Shown here: positions 53,236 through 64,000 of the stretch, piece by piece
How the letters are laid out: every line of letters begins with the position of its first letter
Position numbering within the stretch: the first letter of the stretch is position 1
From: Metellina segmentata
Taxonomy: Eukaryota; Arthropoda; Arachnida; Araneae; Tetragnathidae
DNA: 64,000 nucleotides
Direction: 5' to 3'
Assembly (NCBI GenBank): GCA_947359465.1
Contig: OX375877.1
Coordinates: 54,080,944-54,144,943, forward strand
Notes under the pieces: model-generated
Databases searched by the model: none
The model's input: only the letters and a program-made list of their open reading frames with translations
What the model was told of the DNA's origin: nothing
Program-made: the position numbers and the translations under genes

Positions 53236-54788
53236 TCTCTCTATATTAAAAAAAAGTTACCGCCGCCGCCGCCGCCGCCGCCGAAGAATTGAAATTTTTG
53301 TTGTTTAGCTCCATTCTTAGACGGTTTCCCGAGAAAGTACTGATCGGAAAAATATGAAATTAACATGCTTTGTTCTTCATCGTATTCCCTGGATAATTAT
53401 TAAGATTTTTTTCCGATGCAGCTATTAGTTTAGGTTTTATTAAGTGTTAAAGTTGAAGAAGTGAAATTTCTTCCGCGAGTGAGCAAAACACATTCAAAAT
53501 TTCAGTCTTTAGTCGTGAGTTTTTTTTTAAGAGTACCTCTCAACGTAAATTTTTGCAGCTCGTCGAGTTTTTTTTGAAATTTAAATGTGGTTCTTGATAA
53601 TATTTTTTTGAAATTCGGGAAAAATCGGGACATTTTTGTTACTTTTTTTTAAAACTGCCGTATCTATATCTAATTACTATTAGTTTTTAATTTTTAAAAT
53701 ATAGCAGTATACCTCAGAATATACTCTTTCTTACGGTACTATTATTTTTGAAATCGGTTAATAATTAAATTGGATGCGATCAAAAGTTCGTCATACAAAA
53801 TTCGGAATCTTTGGATATTTTCGCTACTTATTGTTAAAACCGTTTTGTCTACGGCAAAAGCCATTATTTTTTAAATTTGAAAACATCACTGAATACATTA
53901 CATTACACTCTTTCTTATGGTACAATTATTTTTCAAATTGGTTAATAAATAAAATCGATGCAAATAAAAGTGGGTCATACAACTTTCGGAACTTTCAGAT
54001 CGTAACTTCCGATACAAAACTAAAATGGTCATATCTGTATAGTATTACTGTTAATTTTTAATTTTAAAAATATTGCAGTATACCTCAGAATATACTCTTT
54101 CTTACGGTACAATTATTTTTAAAATTGGTTCATAAATAAATTCGATGCAATCAAAAGTTGGTGACACAAATTTCGTATTTTTCAGTTCGCATAGCTGCTT
54201 CCGAAAGCAGTAGTGGGTTACACTTTTGACTATCGGGTTTGCCAGATATCAAATTTATCGTAGCAACAATTGCCATAAAAACGATTTCTTTTTATTTGGC
54301 GAGGAAAAAGGCTCGCTTTTTTCCCTCTGTTTTCAAGACAGTTTACCGACAAAGTACAGATCATAAAGTTTGGATATTAACAATGTTTAGTTAAAATTGT
54401 ACAGGGAACAAGATGCAGAAGATTTTTTACTGATGCGGCTATTAGTTTAGGGTGCATTAAGTGTTAAAGCAAAAAAAAGTTAAATCACTTGCGAAAGAAG
54501 TATTGGTTTGAGAAAGCAAACCAAACGGATTGCGTAGCAATCCCCGGGGTCGGCGAGCGTAAGCGAGACGCAGCGAAGCCCTCGCTGTGACGTCATGAAC
54601 CGGAAAGTGAAATCAGCATAATACGAATTATTCAGATAGTTTCACTCTGTGAAAGTAATGTTGGTTTGCGAAGCAAACCAAATGGTATCTGTGACAGGAG
54701 TGTTGGTTTGCGAAGCAAACCAAATGGGATTGCGCAGCAATCCCCGGGGGTTGGCGAGCGTAAGCGAGCAGGGGGCGGAGCCCCCTAG
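53236..54788 (+). mobile_element. non-autonomous Helitron, about 1.55 kb
   Basis: Starts TCTCTCTATATTAAAAAAAA after an A and ends GGGGGCGGAGCCCCCTAG before a T, the TC...CTAG pattern and A|T target of Helitrons, with a terminal GC hairpin (54771-54785). Near the 3' end are several perfect palindromes: TTGGTTTGCGAAGCAAACCA (54661 and 54703) and GGATTGCGCAGCAATCC (54728), plus the mirror-like GCGAGCGTAAGCGAG. It is colinear with the Helitron at 24256-27358 without that copy's insertions. There is no Rep/helicase gene, so it is non-autonomous. A (CCG)8 run sits at about 53260-53283. The interior repeats a TATACCTCAGAATATACTCT phrase. Confidence 0.78.
53260..53283 (+). repeat. (CCG)8 microsatellite
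   Basis: Eight CCG units just inside the Helitron 5' end. The paralogue at 24286 has an interrupted version (CCGCCGCGGTCGTCGCCGCC). Confidence 0.85.
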
Positions 54789-55639
54789 TAGTCAAAATAA
54801 AAGCAATGACAGATTTGTTGCGATTTGTTGAATGCCCTTAACTTCAAACGACATTTCCGTCAGTTGGTATGGCGCTTCTTGTCCACTTTCGGACCTAGTG
54901 CCATAAAACCCTAACATCCAATCCGTCAGTCGGTCATAAAAATCAATCGTTTTTTTCGAAACTGTCCAAGTGGGCACCCAAAAGAAAGGTTATCGCGGAA
55001 TCGTTTGCCCGTCAAAGACATGTTCGAGCCCTGAAGGGTCTAGGGGGTGAAGCCACTATACAGCAATTTCTTCGAAAATAGATAGTCATCTCGTGGCATT
55101 CAAGTTCGAGCACCACGTGCATTCATTTTGGGAGTAGAACAGAACCACTTTGAAGTCGTAAAAAAAAAAAAGCGATAAGCAAGCAATAGAAAGCGATACT
55201 GGGCCACTTTACTCCACGCATTCAAAGGAAGAATTTAATTTTTTGGTACTTTCAATGGTAAGAAGGTAGTGAAACGAAGAAGTAATTTTTTCTTAGACAG
55301 GCGATTTGAAAGGAAAAGTGTTCGCTTGAGTTCAAAGGTGAAAGGAAGATATATTGACCTATTGGAGAAAAGACTGAAAGGAAAGAGGGATGTAAGGGGA
55401 CTGGTCTCTGTAGAGAATAGTGTTAAGGGAGTTAGCTTTAACTATCGTGACAGGAAATGAAATTAGAAACCAAAGTTGTTTTAACGGCACTGTTTTAATG
55501 TTACTTTTAAAGTTAAAATTTTAAAAATGTTCCTTGATTGTGTGTGTGGGGGGGCGAAATATACCTTTCGCCCCTTCTCCTCAGTGACAGGGGGGGGGGG
55601 CTTAAAACCCCCCTGCCCCCCCTGTTGGCACGTGCTTGA
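54789..55639. other. spacer with a G-rich patch, no gene seen
   Basis: Includes a G/C run region (55545-55622) where G runs and C runs face each other and could fold. A 61-codon minus-strand frame (54792-54977) and a 63-codon plus-strand frame (55269-55460) are not recognised. Confidence 0.45.
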
Positions 55640-56170
55640 GCAGGAGCAATGGAGATTAATTCAACAAGTTTAAACACTTCATCCATAAGCTCCCTAATTA
55701 CACTCGACTCTGCCGCCAACTTCTGGCAGATATCAAATGTTGACACAAACTTTTCTTTTATTACACTAGATAACAGAACCAACTGGGGTTCCAATTTTTC
55801 CAGATCGAATTCACTTGCATGAACACACAATTTTTCTTGAAAGGAAGTACCTTTTTAAATTTCTTCTTTTGCTGCATCTGTAAGCACTTCTAATTTGACA
55901 AGATTCACCATTCCTGGTTGATGGAATCGTTTTTCAATTTTGGTGGTTACTGTGTCAACCACTTCAAACAAGCATTTTCGAAGGCCAACAGTTTTATTGA
56001 TGTTGGCGGGGGTGAAACTTTCAGAATTGCTGGAGTATTCATACCGACATAGAAGCTTTCTTTTTCGAGATGACTGTGGCAGCTTCAAACCTAAGAGTTC
56101 AGCAGATTCTTTTGGTCCTGCACCCAAGCCTTCAAAAAGTAGTGAAAAAGTCCTAGATGCTTATTGGTGA
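55640..56170 (-). pseudogene. hAT transposase fragment (P52rIPK/ZMYM-like), decayed
   Basis: The minus strand reads SRKRKLLCRYEYSSNSESFT and KCLFEVVDTVTTKIEKRFHQ (56075-55910), the RRYE...(Y/F)EA.D.....I..RF.QPG block of hAT-type transposases, then in another frame ASEFDLEKLEPQLVLLSSVI and VIRELMDEVFKLVELISIAP (55815-55640). The last stretch is where the dimerisation motif should begin, but the sequence runs into G-rich DNA. It is frame-shifted and lacks both ends. Confidence 0.7.
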
Positions 56171-57419
56171 CACAAGTCCAAGGAATAGTTGTTACAATGA
56201 ACAAATAAAAATTTTGGTTGAACATCTTTAATGAGCTTTTTGACACCATTTAAATGACCACACATATTCCGAGCTCAATTAAATCAGTGTCCTCTAACTT
56301 TTTGAAATCGTAAACCAAGTCTAATCATCACATCCTCAGTGACATGAAATAAAGTATTAGCCTTAGTATCTTTTATTGAATTGCCCATGAAGTCTTCTCT
56401 CACTTCAGATGTGATGGGATTCATCTGAAGTGAGAGAAGACTATATGTGATGGGATTCATCCATTTCAGACGTAAGCTGAATTGCCCCCCCCCCTTCTGT
56501 TGGCGAGTGCCTACGTGCGTGAATCCTTAAATGAACTTAAAAATTGTTTCAGAATTTATTTTAGAAGCTTATGCACCCATGTGGTATGTGGTAAAGTGTT
56601 ATCGTTCCTGCAAAGAGGTTTGAATGTTTTTAAAGCGATACATGCATTCTTGTTCCTCAAGTGACAAACTAAAAGATGTTATTCAACCAATCATTCAGCA
56701 AAATGTATACTTCCATCACCCCGAGAGTATGCTCCTTAGAATGATCAGTGACGACGGTCACCATATTCCCAAATTGAGACTAAGGAGAATTTTCTGAGTG
56801 CTAAGAGGGGGGATCGACTAAAACAAAAACATAATTTTTAAAATTCTAAACTTAAATTTCGATGCAATGAATTTCAACGAACTGAAAAATTGGCAAGACT
56901 GATGTAGCTCACCCATATTTTAACAAGCATTTCAAACGAAGACTCGTGAGAGAAGACTACATGTGCTCACTCATGTAACTACATGTGCTCACTGTGCTAC
57001 CTAAGCTGTACAGATATTTTCAATTTCTTTGCTACCCTTGTAATACTTGAGGTTGAAAGATGCGTACAATTGGAATCAGAGGAATAAATAACATTGGTCT
57101 AGGAGCACATGATTGCTTCATCAGAGCTAAGATAAATTCACGACGAATTATGCGAAAATTGTGATAATTAGAAACAGTATAAACTAGGTTGTGTTTACTT
57201 TAACTTAAGCTTGTGTTTTTAACTTCCGATCGAGCAGGACTTCGATAAGGATATCGAAGTATAATCAGAAAACTATAATAAATATCTCTATAGAAAGATT
57301 GTAAGAAACCCATGCTAAAACATACCTTTGACGCTGAAGACTAGTCAAAACTCCGAAAACTTTTGGAGTACTGAGGAGGGAGCAGTACATCTTCTATTCG
57401 AATTAATGAATTTATCGAT
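56171..57419. other. decayed region between hAT fragments
   Basis: Probably further remains of the hAT fragment above, but not readable. Contains a perfect 21-bp inverted repeat (56391-56442) and a C-run (56486-56495). Confidence 0.4.
56391..56442. repeat. perfect 21-bp inverted repeat with 10-bp loop
   Basis: 56391-56411 (AGTCTTCTCTCACTTCAG...) is the exact reverse complement of 56422-56442. The loop TGATGGGATT and its surroundings recur directly after (ATATGTGATGGGATTCATCC), as a template-switch event would leave. Confidence 0.85.
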
Positions 57420-58480
57420 GCCGTCAAAAAAGGAAGCTAATTTTGCACGCCAGTTGATCGCCTCAATTGAACGCCTCAATTGCACGCATTCTTAGATGAT
57501 TCAAATTTTTCCTTGCCCAAAGCAGATCGTAAATTATTTTTGATTATAGGTAGTTTACTGAATCCTTTCACCAGAAGCCACAGTGATGGGAAGAGAAAAC
57601 AAAATTCTTAAAGCTATGCAAAGTTCTGGGGGAATAGATTGCAATTTTAATCTATAGATATCATTTAAAGGGAGTGGAAGACCTTTATTTTCTAATTTGG
57701 GTTAATGTGAAAAAGTAGCTTCGCGAACGGTCTTGTACATCTGAATTTCATTGATGAAATTGTGGCTTAAATCATCTGGATAGCTTTCAATTAATTTTTT
57801 AGGTGCGTTGTTGTCATTAGAATTAGAATTTATTTTTAATATGGCTTCGAATGCATTGCATATGTTTTTTCATTTGCTCATACCTTGATTATAACTGAGA
57901 AACTATTTTATTGATTACTATATAAAAAACTGAACTTTTGAATTTTGTTTCTTCGGTTTCTAATACTTTAGGCATTTCTCTTTCCACTTCAAAAGCTTCC
58001 TTTTCCGTCCTCTTTTTTTGGAAAATTCTGCATCTATACCCATAATAGAAGCTGTCTCTTTAGCTCTATTTATACAGACCATTGTTTACTTAAATCTTTA
58101 TCTATTGTTTCAGTTAACGCTTTAATGTTATTCATTTCGATATCAAGGGAGATATATTATGATTGAAGGGTTAAATTTCTTGTACTAATTTGCTCTAGTA
58201 TGTCCTCCCAAATATTTAGCTGAATTAAAGTTTCAAATTTTGAAAATAATTGAGGAATCCATTAACTCTTCCGCCGTTTCCTCTTACGATAAACTACTGA
58301 TTTTTTACACATTGAAGGGCCTTTAAAACGTCAAGTAGTTTTTCAGTTATAGGTTTCACTGCCTCAATTGTTGCACTGCATCTTGTCTCACAAAGACCGT
58401 GTAGAGACCTCCCATCAGTGTGTTTTAGAAGCAGTTCCCATGGCCGTTGGCTCGCACTAAAATAAATTGTAAAGCTGGTT
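57420..58480 (-). pseudogene. hAT transposase C-terminal half (ZMYM1-like), decayed
   Basis: Minus-strand order from the right: CETRCSATIEAVKPITEKLL and DVLKAL (about 58390-58310), WEDILEQISTRNLTLQS (58215-58160), LDIEMNNIKALTETIDKDL (58145-58090), KRGRKRKLLKWKEK (58010-57970), ESYPDDLSHNFINEIQMYKT with KGLPLPLNDIYRLKLQSIPP (57790-57625), ALRIL, and FSLPITVASGER with KNNLRSALGKEK (57600-57510), the hAT dimerisation motif. Many stops and shifts interrupt it. It is a separate copy from the fragment at 55640. Confidence 0.75.
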
Positions 58481-58654
58481 TATAAAGTTGAAGAACGTGC
58501 TTACTACTTCATTACTCCTTGTGGCCAGACCCGCCGCTAGCTGTTTGTTTGAACGCCTGTGTGCAATATCGATTATGCCGCCCCCTGTGTGATTGTGACA
58601 TCATGTCGATTGGATCTCTTCGCAATTCGAATTTGGCCGCATTTGGCAATGACG

Positions 58655-58800
58655 AGGCCATCACGGCGTTGCTCGTAGTGTTGGTTTACCAAATGGGATT
58701 TCGTATCAATCAAAGGGGGTTAGCGAGCAGTGGTCTCACACCTGACCCCACGAAAAGAACTGTTACGGGCAACGCAATGCTGGCCAAGCAGTGGCTAGTT
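58655..58800 (-). repeat. ~110-bp dispersed repeat, copy 3 (inverted)
   Basis: The reverse complement contains CTAGCCACTGCTTGGCCAGC, GTAACAGTTCTTTTCGTGGG, GTCAGGTGTGAGACCACTGC and GCTAACCCCC, matching 8420-8527. Adjacent TTGGTTTACCAAATGGGATT is Helitron-like. Confidence 0.65.
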
Positions 58801-58810
58801 ACCATATAAA

Positions 58811-59959
58811 TATTGATCTACAGAAATTGAACTCGTCTTGAATTTATGCTATCAGCGATAAGTAGGCTTTCCAAGTTTACGAGTAATAATCGACCCACTT
58901 AATCACGTAATTGAGTTTATAAAAAGTTTATAGAAAATTCCGTATAAAAGAACTGTAAAATTAAATTTGTATTTCTAAAATATATAGAGTTTTGGCTCAG
59001 ATGTTTTGTAAGAATTTTGTATAGCCAGTACTGACTACGTGGTCAAACACGAACTTGGCCGGTTTTTTATTTCAAATTTCGTAAATATTTAATTGTATAT
59101 GTGCTACAAACAGATGATTTCTATGCGCAGCAATTATTATGATAAGCCGATAAATAAACGTAGGTACCAAATTTTTGCACTTATATTTTCACTGACATAT
59201 GATACATTGAATTATAATCACACTAACCAAGTTAAATTATCCTTAATTATACCTAGACCAACGTCAGACGAAGTATAAACAAAATAATTGCAACTTGATG
59301 TGCGATAGTACTGTTCGAATGCGTGTACAAACTGAGAACGAAGCTCTGTGGTGATTCCTAGCCTTTTCCAGACGGGGAGCTTTCAACCAGATTTCGCTTG
59401 AAGACGGGAGAAATGGAAGAAAAGCCTTCCCCCTTTGTTGCGCGCATCTGGTCCTTATCTTTACTATGGTCAGGTCCCCTGCGGTAATTGGAACCACGGA
59501 CGGTCCGTTCGTGTGTCCCTACGTGGTGAGTGGAATGGGTGCAAAAAATGAAATAGTAATTTCCTTTTAATTATTTTAAGCTAAATTTTTAAAAGTTGCA
59601 GGTGGTTGCATTTATGCAAAAAGTTGTATTTATGCAGAAAGTTGCATTTATGTTGCGATTATAACTCACTTACAATACACCTCATGTAGGAGGAATTTTG
59701 ATTTTAGTACTTCACATGCAAAAAAAAGTTGCATTTGTTGCAAAAAGTTACCCTAATAGTTAGTTAAAAATTGAATGAAAAATGGGAGGGAGAGACTCTT
59801 AAATGGGGATGTGTATCTTCAAGTGATTAATTTACTTTGAAATGCACTTGCAAAATTAGATATGATAGAACAGAATAGACGCACAAAGAAAGTAACCTTC
59901 ACACTTAATAAAACATCCTTTTCAGCAATCGGAAAAAATCAGTCTCGAAATATCTGCTT
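58811..59959. other. spacer with an unusually GC-rich patch, no gene seen
   Basis: 59280-59530 is more GC-rich than its surroundings and open on the minus strand for 77 codons (GDLTIVKIRTRCAQQRGKAF). It looks like a dispersed repeat rather than a gene. Then come repeated words AAAAAGTTGCATTTATG around 59600-59740. Confidence 0.4.
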
Positions 59960-60290
59960 AAGTTTGTTAAATGATCAACAAACTCTTCCTTTTTAGAAAT
60001 ATTTTCAATGGTATCGTTGATTCCTAAAACATCAAGTTCCTACAGTTCTCTTAACAGATTATTACTTACATGCAAAGAGAGCACTGTTAAAACATTATCT
60101 TTAAATAATTCTATTCCTCTCTCATATGCATCATTCTTTATTCCGATTACCATCCAACCAAGTTTTTTATCCTATTACACTCAAACCAGAGTTTAACGAT
60201 AACATCAGCGCCAATCAACAACTCGATTTCATTGTTTTCACGAAGGGTATAGGTAATTTTAATGTTCCCATTCCTTAAATCCTCGAGTAC
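59960..60290 (-). pseudogene. BEL/Pao pol relic (protease-RT linker region)
   Basis: The minus strand reads LEDLRNGNIKITYTLRENNE with EIELLIGADVIVKLW (60275-60185), the LLIGADVAG-type motif after the protease, and then, through stops, LSLHVSNNLLREL.ELDVLG (60080-60025), corresponding to the WNLETIGI region of the element at 3312-17586. It is only a scrap, interrupted at 60298 by a hAT end. Confidence 0.6.
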
Positions 60291-60297
60291 ATGAGGG

Positions 60298-61470
60298 CAG
60301 TGGTGGATCAAGTCAAGTGGGGGAGGTAAAATTTTTCAGGGCTCTTAAACTCAAATTAGAAAAAAAAGTTTCAAGCAAAAACTCATCAAGTTATTCACAA
60401 AAAGAAAAGTAGTCAACATTTACATACCATAACAAATTAAAAAAATAAATTTTTTGCATAAATTTCCGATTTGCTTTATTTCTTGCAAATTCGTCAATTA
60501 TTTTAGTAATGTCAATTGGGTTAAAAATTTTTTGCTCTTTTTTATAGAATTGCCAGATTAATTAATCTTTCTTCTGCCATAGTACTCCTTAAATAATTTT
60601 TTACACGCTTTGAAACTGAAAACGGTCTTTCTCCTGACGATATAGATAAGGGAATTGTTAAAAAAAAATTCAATAACTTCAACATTCGGAAATGTGCAAG
60701 ATATTTCTTTGGTGGCTCGATAGATGTGTGGTGTGGCTTTTATGGTATGTTTTCGTTTTCTTAGAGAAATATTAAAAAATGGTCAAATTCATCTTCAAAA
60801 GTACAAACATTAATGTCATTTTTGTAAATATCCTTAAACTTTTTTATGGTGTTCTACTTTTAATTCTGCCTTGGTGTTATTAGATGACATAAAATGCATT
60901 GACTATGAAATTTCTCTTATTGTAAATTCATGTCTGACTTCTTTGTTTTTATCAAGAAACATTTTTATCTTTTGTTGTCTGCGAGTTTGTCCATCTTCTA
61001 CATTGAATGATAGACCTGATAAAACAGTTGACTCTTTATCTTATTATATTTATATAACTTTCCTCTTTTCAAATTCGTCTCTGAAATTATTGATAAAATT
61101 TTCTAATGCCTTTAATAGGATAGATCCATTTAATAGTTTGCATTCCACTGATTTCAGTGATTTACGAGTAGCATTTACTCTTTGTAAAATAGTATTCCTA
61201 ATAATTCTCATTAGAGGAGTTTCATATTTGTCTATTTCTTAAGAAGTTGCCTGCACAATGGTAACTTTCTTTTCTTCTTATAAATTACAAATTTCAGTTA
61301 AAGCCTCTTTAACATGGGTGAAACCAAGTTTTATAGCTAATACAGCATCTGTTCTTGTTTGACCATCTTGTATTAGAAACTCTTTTCACTGCACTTAAAG
61401 ATGCACATAGTAAAGAAGCTGTCACAACTTCCCTCGAACCCTATTCGACAAATACACTGACAATATTCAT
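60298..61470 (-). pseudogene. hAT transposon remnant with transposase C-terminus
   Basis: CAGTGGTGGATCAAG at 60298 is a hAT terminus like that at 18545. On the minus strand the transposase reads VSNTRWSNKN (about 61420), DGQTRTDAVLAIKLGFTHVK (61365-61310), TPLMRIIRNTILQRVNATRK (61225-61165), then TIPLSISSGERPFSVSKRVK with NYLRSTMAEERLINLAIL (60655-60550), the dimerisation motif with the usual GER.FS and LRSTM.EERL. There are several stops. The right terminus is not found, so the limit is approximate. It sits inside the BEL/Pao relic. Confidence 0.75.
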
Positions 61471-61756
61471 AATTGCTTTTCAAAAAATGAATAGTTATAA
61501 AATACCCTTATATATAAAGTGATGTTTGTTTTATACATCTCAATAATTTTTAAAATTTGGCACCACTACATCCCAATTTATGCTACCATCTCTACTAGGG
61601 AATCCAATTATTTTCAGATAAAAAAGGTCATTCTTCAGGTGTTCCTGCGTAGGTGCAAATTTTTAACCTTTTTGAATAAAATAACATGCATTCTGTTCCA
61701 GAATATTTCATTTTAATACTATTAATATTCAATTTAAAAAAACAGGATTAGAAGTT

Positions 61757-61826
61757 CTCAAAAAAAATATTTTGAAAGTTTTTTGCATTCGTTTTTGTGC
61801 TCTACTCTCCACCCTGGCGTGGCTAC

Positions 61827-61864
<38 letters not shown>

Positions 61865-61885
61865 GTTCAATTTTTTTTTTAAAGA
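61757..61885 (+). repeat. ~115-bp dispersed repeat, copy 2, with (TA)15
   Basis: Matches 52246-52360 (TCTCAAAAAAAATATTTTGA, GTTTTTTGCATTCG, CTCTCCACCCTGGCGTGGC). The TA stretch that is short in copy 1 is expanded to about 15 units at 61830-61861. Confidence 0.75.
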
Positions 61886-63889
61886 ACCTTACTGTGTCTT
61901 CAACATTCCAGGGGCAGTGAACAGATCAAGCAGGAGCTCAGCTTAGCAGCCTACCAACCAATGAAAGTCTCAAGAGAAAGAAAAACGACCCCTCCCCTCT
62001 TCATTCGATGCTTTACTGATGATGCTTCACTGAGAGCCATAACAAATCTAAGAATATTGAAAATGTTTCTTTAATTAATAAAAAAAAATTGATTTTGTTT
62101 ATGTGACTTGTGTTTTATTTGTGAATTCTGAGGACTTGAATGCTTATTAATAACGTTTTTGCAATTTTAATGTTTGCTAAAATCAACTTTTATAGATTTT
62201 TGAAAATGTTTGTATGTTTTGAAGTAAGGTTAATTTTATGTCTTTAAACTTCAATATCTTGAAATGTGTATTTTTTTCCATGAAAGGAAAATTTTTTCAG
62301 TCTCCAAGAAACATAAAAATATTAGTTTACAAGTTTAACATACATTATAACCTATTTTAACGCAAGCATTTCCTATCTGCTGAGAAAAGTTCATTTTAAT
62401 TGTTAAAAAATATGAAAATGTTAAAAAAAAAAAGTTTAAAAATAATTCTACAAATTTTAAGTTTTTTGAGAGGACCTGACACCTCAAAAATTATTTTTTT
62501 AATGACAACACTTTGGACAAACTTTTTGCAGTTTCGTATACCAGAGAATTGTACATAAAAGTTTAAACTATCAATTTTCTTCAAAATGTGTTGAAACATT
62601 TTAAATTAAAAAAAGGGTTGAAAAATTCAAGAAATTTAAAAGTGTATCTTCTTTTTTAATTTTTATGATATATATAAGCTTGAATTTTTTTTATAGTATT
62701 CCTTTAAGTATATAATCTAATATTACAGGTATGGAATTGAAGATACATTGAATAGATCTTGAGGTAAAAAATAAAACTGAAACACTACGTAAAATATTAA
62801 AAAAACCCGTCGCTTTATTATTTAATTAAGCGCACATTTATTAGTAAAAAAAATTATACTCATAATAACTAAAAATGCATACCTGTATTTCTATATATCA
62901 TGTAAAAAAAATTTGATAGGAAATTAACAAAGCCTTGGAATTTGGAATTTAAATATATATACAAAAAATGAAGTAGGAGAGAAAGCAGTTCAAATTATTG
63001 AAATTATAAATTTAAAAAAAATGAGCTACTTTCTACATATAAGTGAAGTTTTGAACTTCCGTGGATCATAAGTGCCCTTCCTTTTTTTAAGAGCCATTTC
63101 CTTTGTTCTGATTGCTGTTTTCACTAATTTTTGAACGTTTGAAATTTGGCACTTAAATTGTTCCTTCGCTGATAGTTCTTTCAAACATCGATTATCTGTC
63201 CACGTATAAAAAAACTTCAAGTCATTCCACGTGAAATGAGCAAAAATCGGGAAAAACCTGTGGCCGTATGGTAATGGATTTTCATAAAATTCGGTACAGG
63301 GGTTTAGTTTATGCATAAATAACGATATCCAAAAAATTTAGGTTCAAAATTAAATATTTTCAAAGTTTGAAGCATTTTAAGGACTTGCAACTTTGATGAG
63401 CTGTGTGAGATCGCTTAATGTTGCATGTTTGAAGTTCTGTTTCTCAAAAACTACTTAACGTAGACAAACTTGTTTTACATCTCTATAATCTGTACAAAAT
63501 TGTCTTTTTTTCAGTTTGTCAACAACAATTTTAAACATCATATTTAATCCAAAATTTTGTTTCAAAAAATGGAAGAGTGTTATTTTTGACAGAATTTTAA
63601 GCATTTCTTTGGGCTAAATAAATGTTACGACATTTTTAAAATTCATGCCAGTTACAGTGCTAGGTATGATAATATCACTGATAAAGTTTGGAAGTCGCAT
63701 TTTAATTCGTTCATCTTCAAAACAGCTAACGAAAGTAACAAAATGACAATTTCCTACTATAAATATATATGAAAAATCAAATGAAGGACAGCTCTGATAA
63801 AATCGACACTTGACAAGAATACAGTTTAATATGTTTATTACTTGAAAAAAAAAATCGGGATTGTAGTCCCAAGTCCTAAAGCAACAAAC
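61886..63889. other. AT-rich DNA, no gene seen
   Basis: A minus-strand frame of 96 codons (63026-63316) is not recognised and may be a transposon scrap. Confidence 0.45.
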
Positions 63890-64000
63890 CGACCAACCGG
63901 TATAGTGGTTAAGGAGTTAGCCTCTAGATAGGAAGGTTTCTGGTTCGAATCCGGGTCCGGTGTTTGTAATCGTATGGTGTAGAGGCGGCTGGTGCACCTT
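63890..64000 (+). repeat. tRNA-derived SINE, 5' head, cut by the window end
   Basis: GACCAACCGGTATAGTGGTT begins a tRNA-like head with an A-box-like TAGTGGTTAAGGAGTTAGC and a B box GGTTCGAATCC, then CGGGTCCGG. It continues into GAGGCGGCTGGTGCACCTT, the signature shared with the copies at 5295, 5828, 30797 and 35420. This is the only copy here with a clear A box, so it shows the family is tRNA-derived. Confidence 0.82.

Noticed and set aside
59264..59497. 77-codon minus-strand gene
   Set aside because: The frame coincides with a local GC-rich patch that looks like a dispersed repeat. No conserved domain is visible.
63026..63316. 96-codon minus-strand gene
   Set aside because: Unrecognised, isolated, in AT-rich DNA and without supporting neighbours. 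A transposon scrap is possible but I cannot support a name.
63890..63975. functional tRNA gene
   Set aside because: A and B boxes are present but the acceptor stem does not pair well, and the sequence continues into the SINE signature, so it is a tRNA-derived SINE head.

Overview
The window looks like nuclear DNA of an invertebrate animal, probably an arthropod and possibly an arachnid. It is AT-rich and crowded with transposons. The only two host genes I can support are metazoan: a ZNF622/REI1-type ribosome-biogenesis factor and codanin-1. The transposons (a BEL/Pao element, hAT relatives of the ZMYM1 type, a DUF4817 mariner, Helitrons, a tRNA-derived SINE, a Jockey scrap, pogo/Tigger scraps) are typical of arthropod genomes. 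The arachnid suggestion rests on general resemblance only and is an inference. Nothing bacterial, plasmid-like or CRISPR-like is present.

Layout. 0.2-3.0 kb: a complete DNA transposon with perfect 28-bp terminal inverted repeats (TIRs), a TA target and an open 465-codon DDE transposase whose last two catalytic acids are 82 residues apart (Sailor-like, DD82E). 3.3-17.6 kb: a BEL/Pao LTR retrotransposon with a 5-bp target duplication. Its 5' LTR is split by a 7.3-kb unit with perfect 50-bp TIRs and a 9-bp target duplication, and its gag region is split by an 821-bp TIR element. 18.5-23.1 kb: a hAT element with exact 8-bp target duplications and a decayed minus-strand transposase, split by a 1.8-kb TIR element. 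23.2-27.4 kb: a 73-bp tandem repeat, then a Helitron holding a non-autonomous hAT and a second inverted Helitron end, which itself holds another small hAT. 27.7-29.3 kb: a decayed DUF4817-type mariner. 30.1-35.7 kb: a TTAA-flanked MITE plus SINE present twice as a near-identical ~0.99-kb direct duplication. Between the two copies lies a second copy of the right half of the 7.3-kb unit, which carries a Jockey LINE fragment.

35.7-46.1 kb is the genic core. ZNF622 (plus strand, 36.2-37.3 kb) and codanin-1 (minus strand, 42.6-46.1 kb) converge on about 5.3 kb of non-coding DNA. Both are open in a single exon across essentially the whole expected protein. ZNF622 acts in late cytoplasmic 60S subunit maturation. 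Codanin-1 is known to bind the histone chaperone Asf1, and the motif region implicated in that is visible. They share no evident pathway.

46-64 kb is again gene-poor: a degenerate ~150-bp tandem repeat (47-48 kb), a broken Ulp1/C48-type cysteine protease relic (51.4-52.0 kb), a second Helitron (53.2-54.8 kb), three decayed hAT transposases (55.6-56.2, 57.4-58.5 and 60.3-61.5 kb), a BEL/Pao protease-region relic interrupted by the last of these, and the 5' part of a tRNA-derived SINE cut off by the window end. The nested insertions give a relative order of events at several places, and this is the most informative feature of the window.
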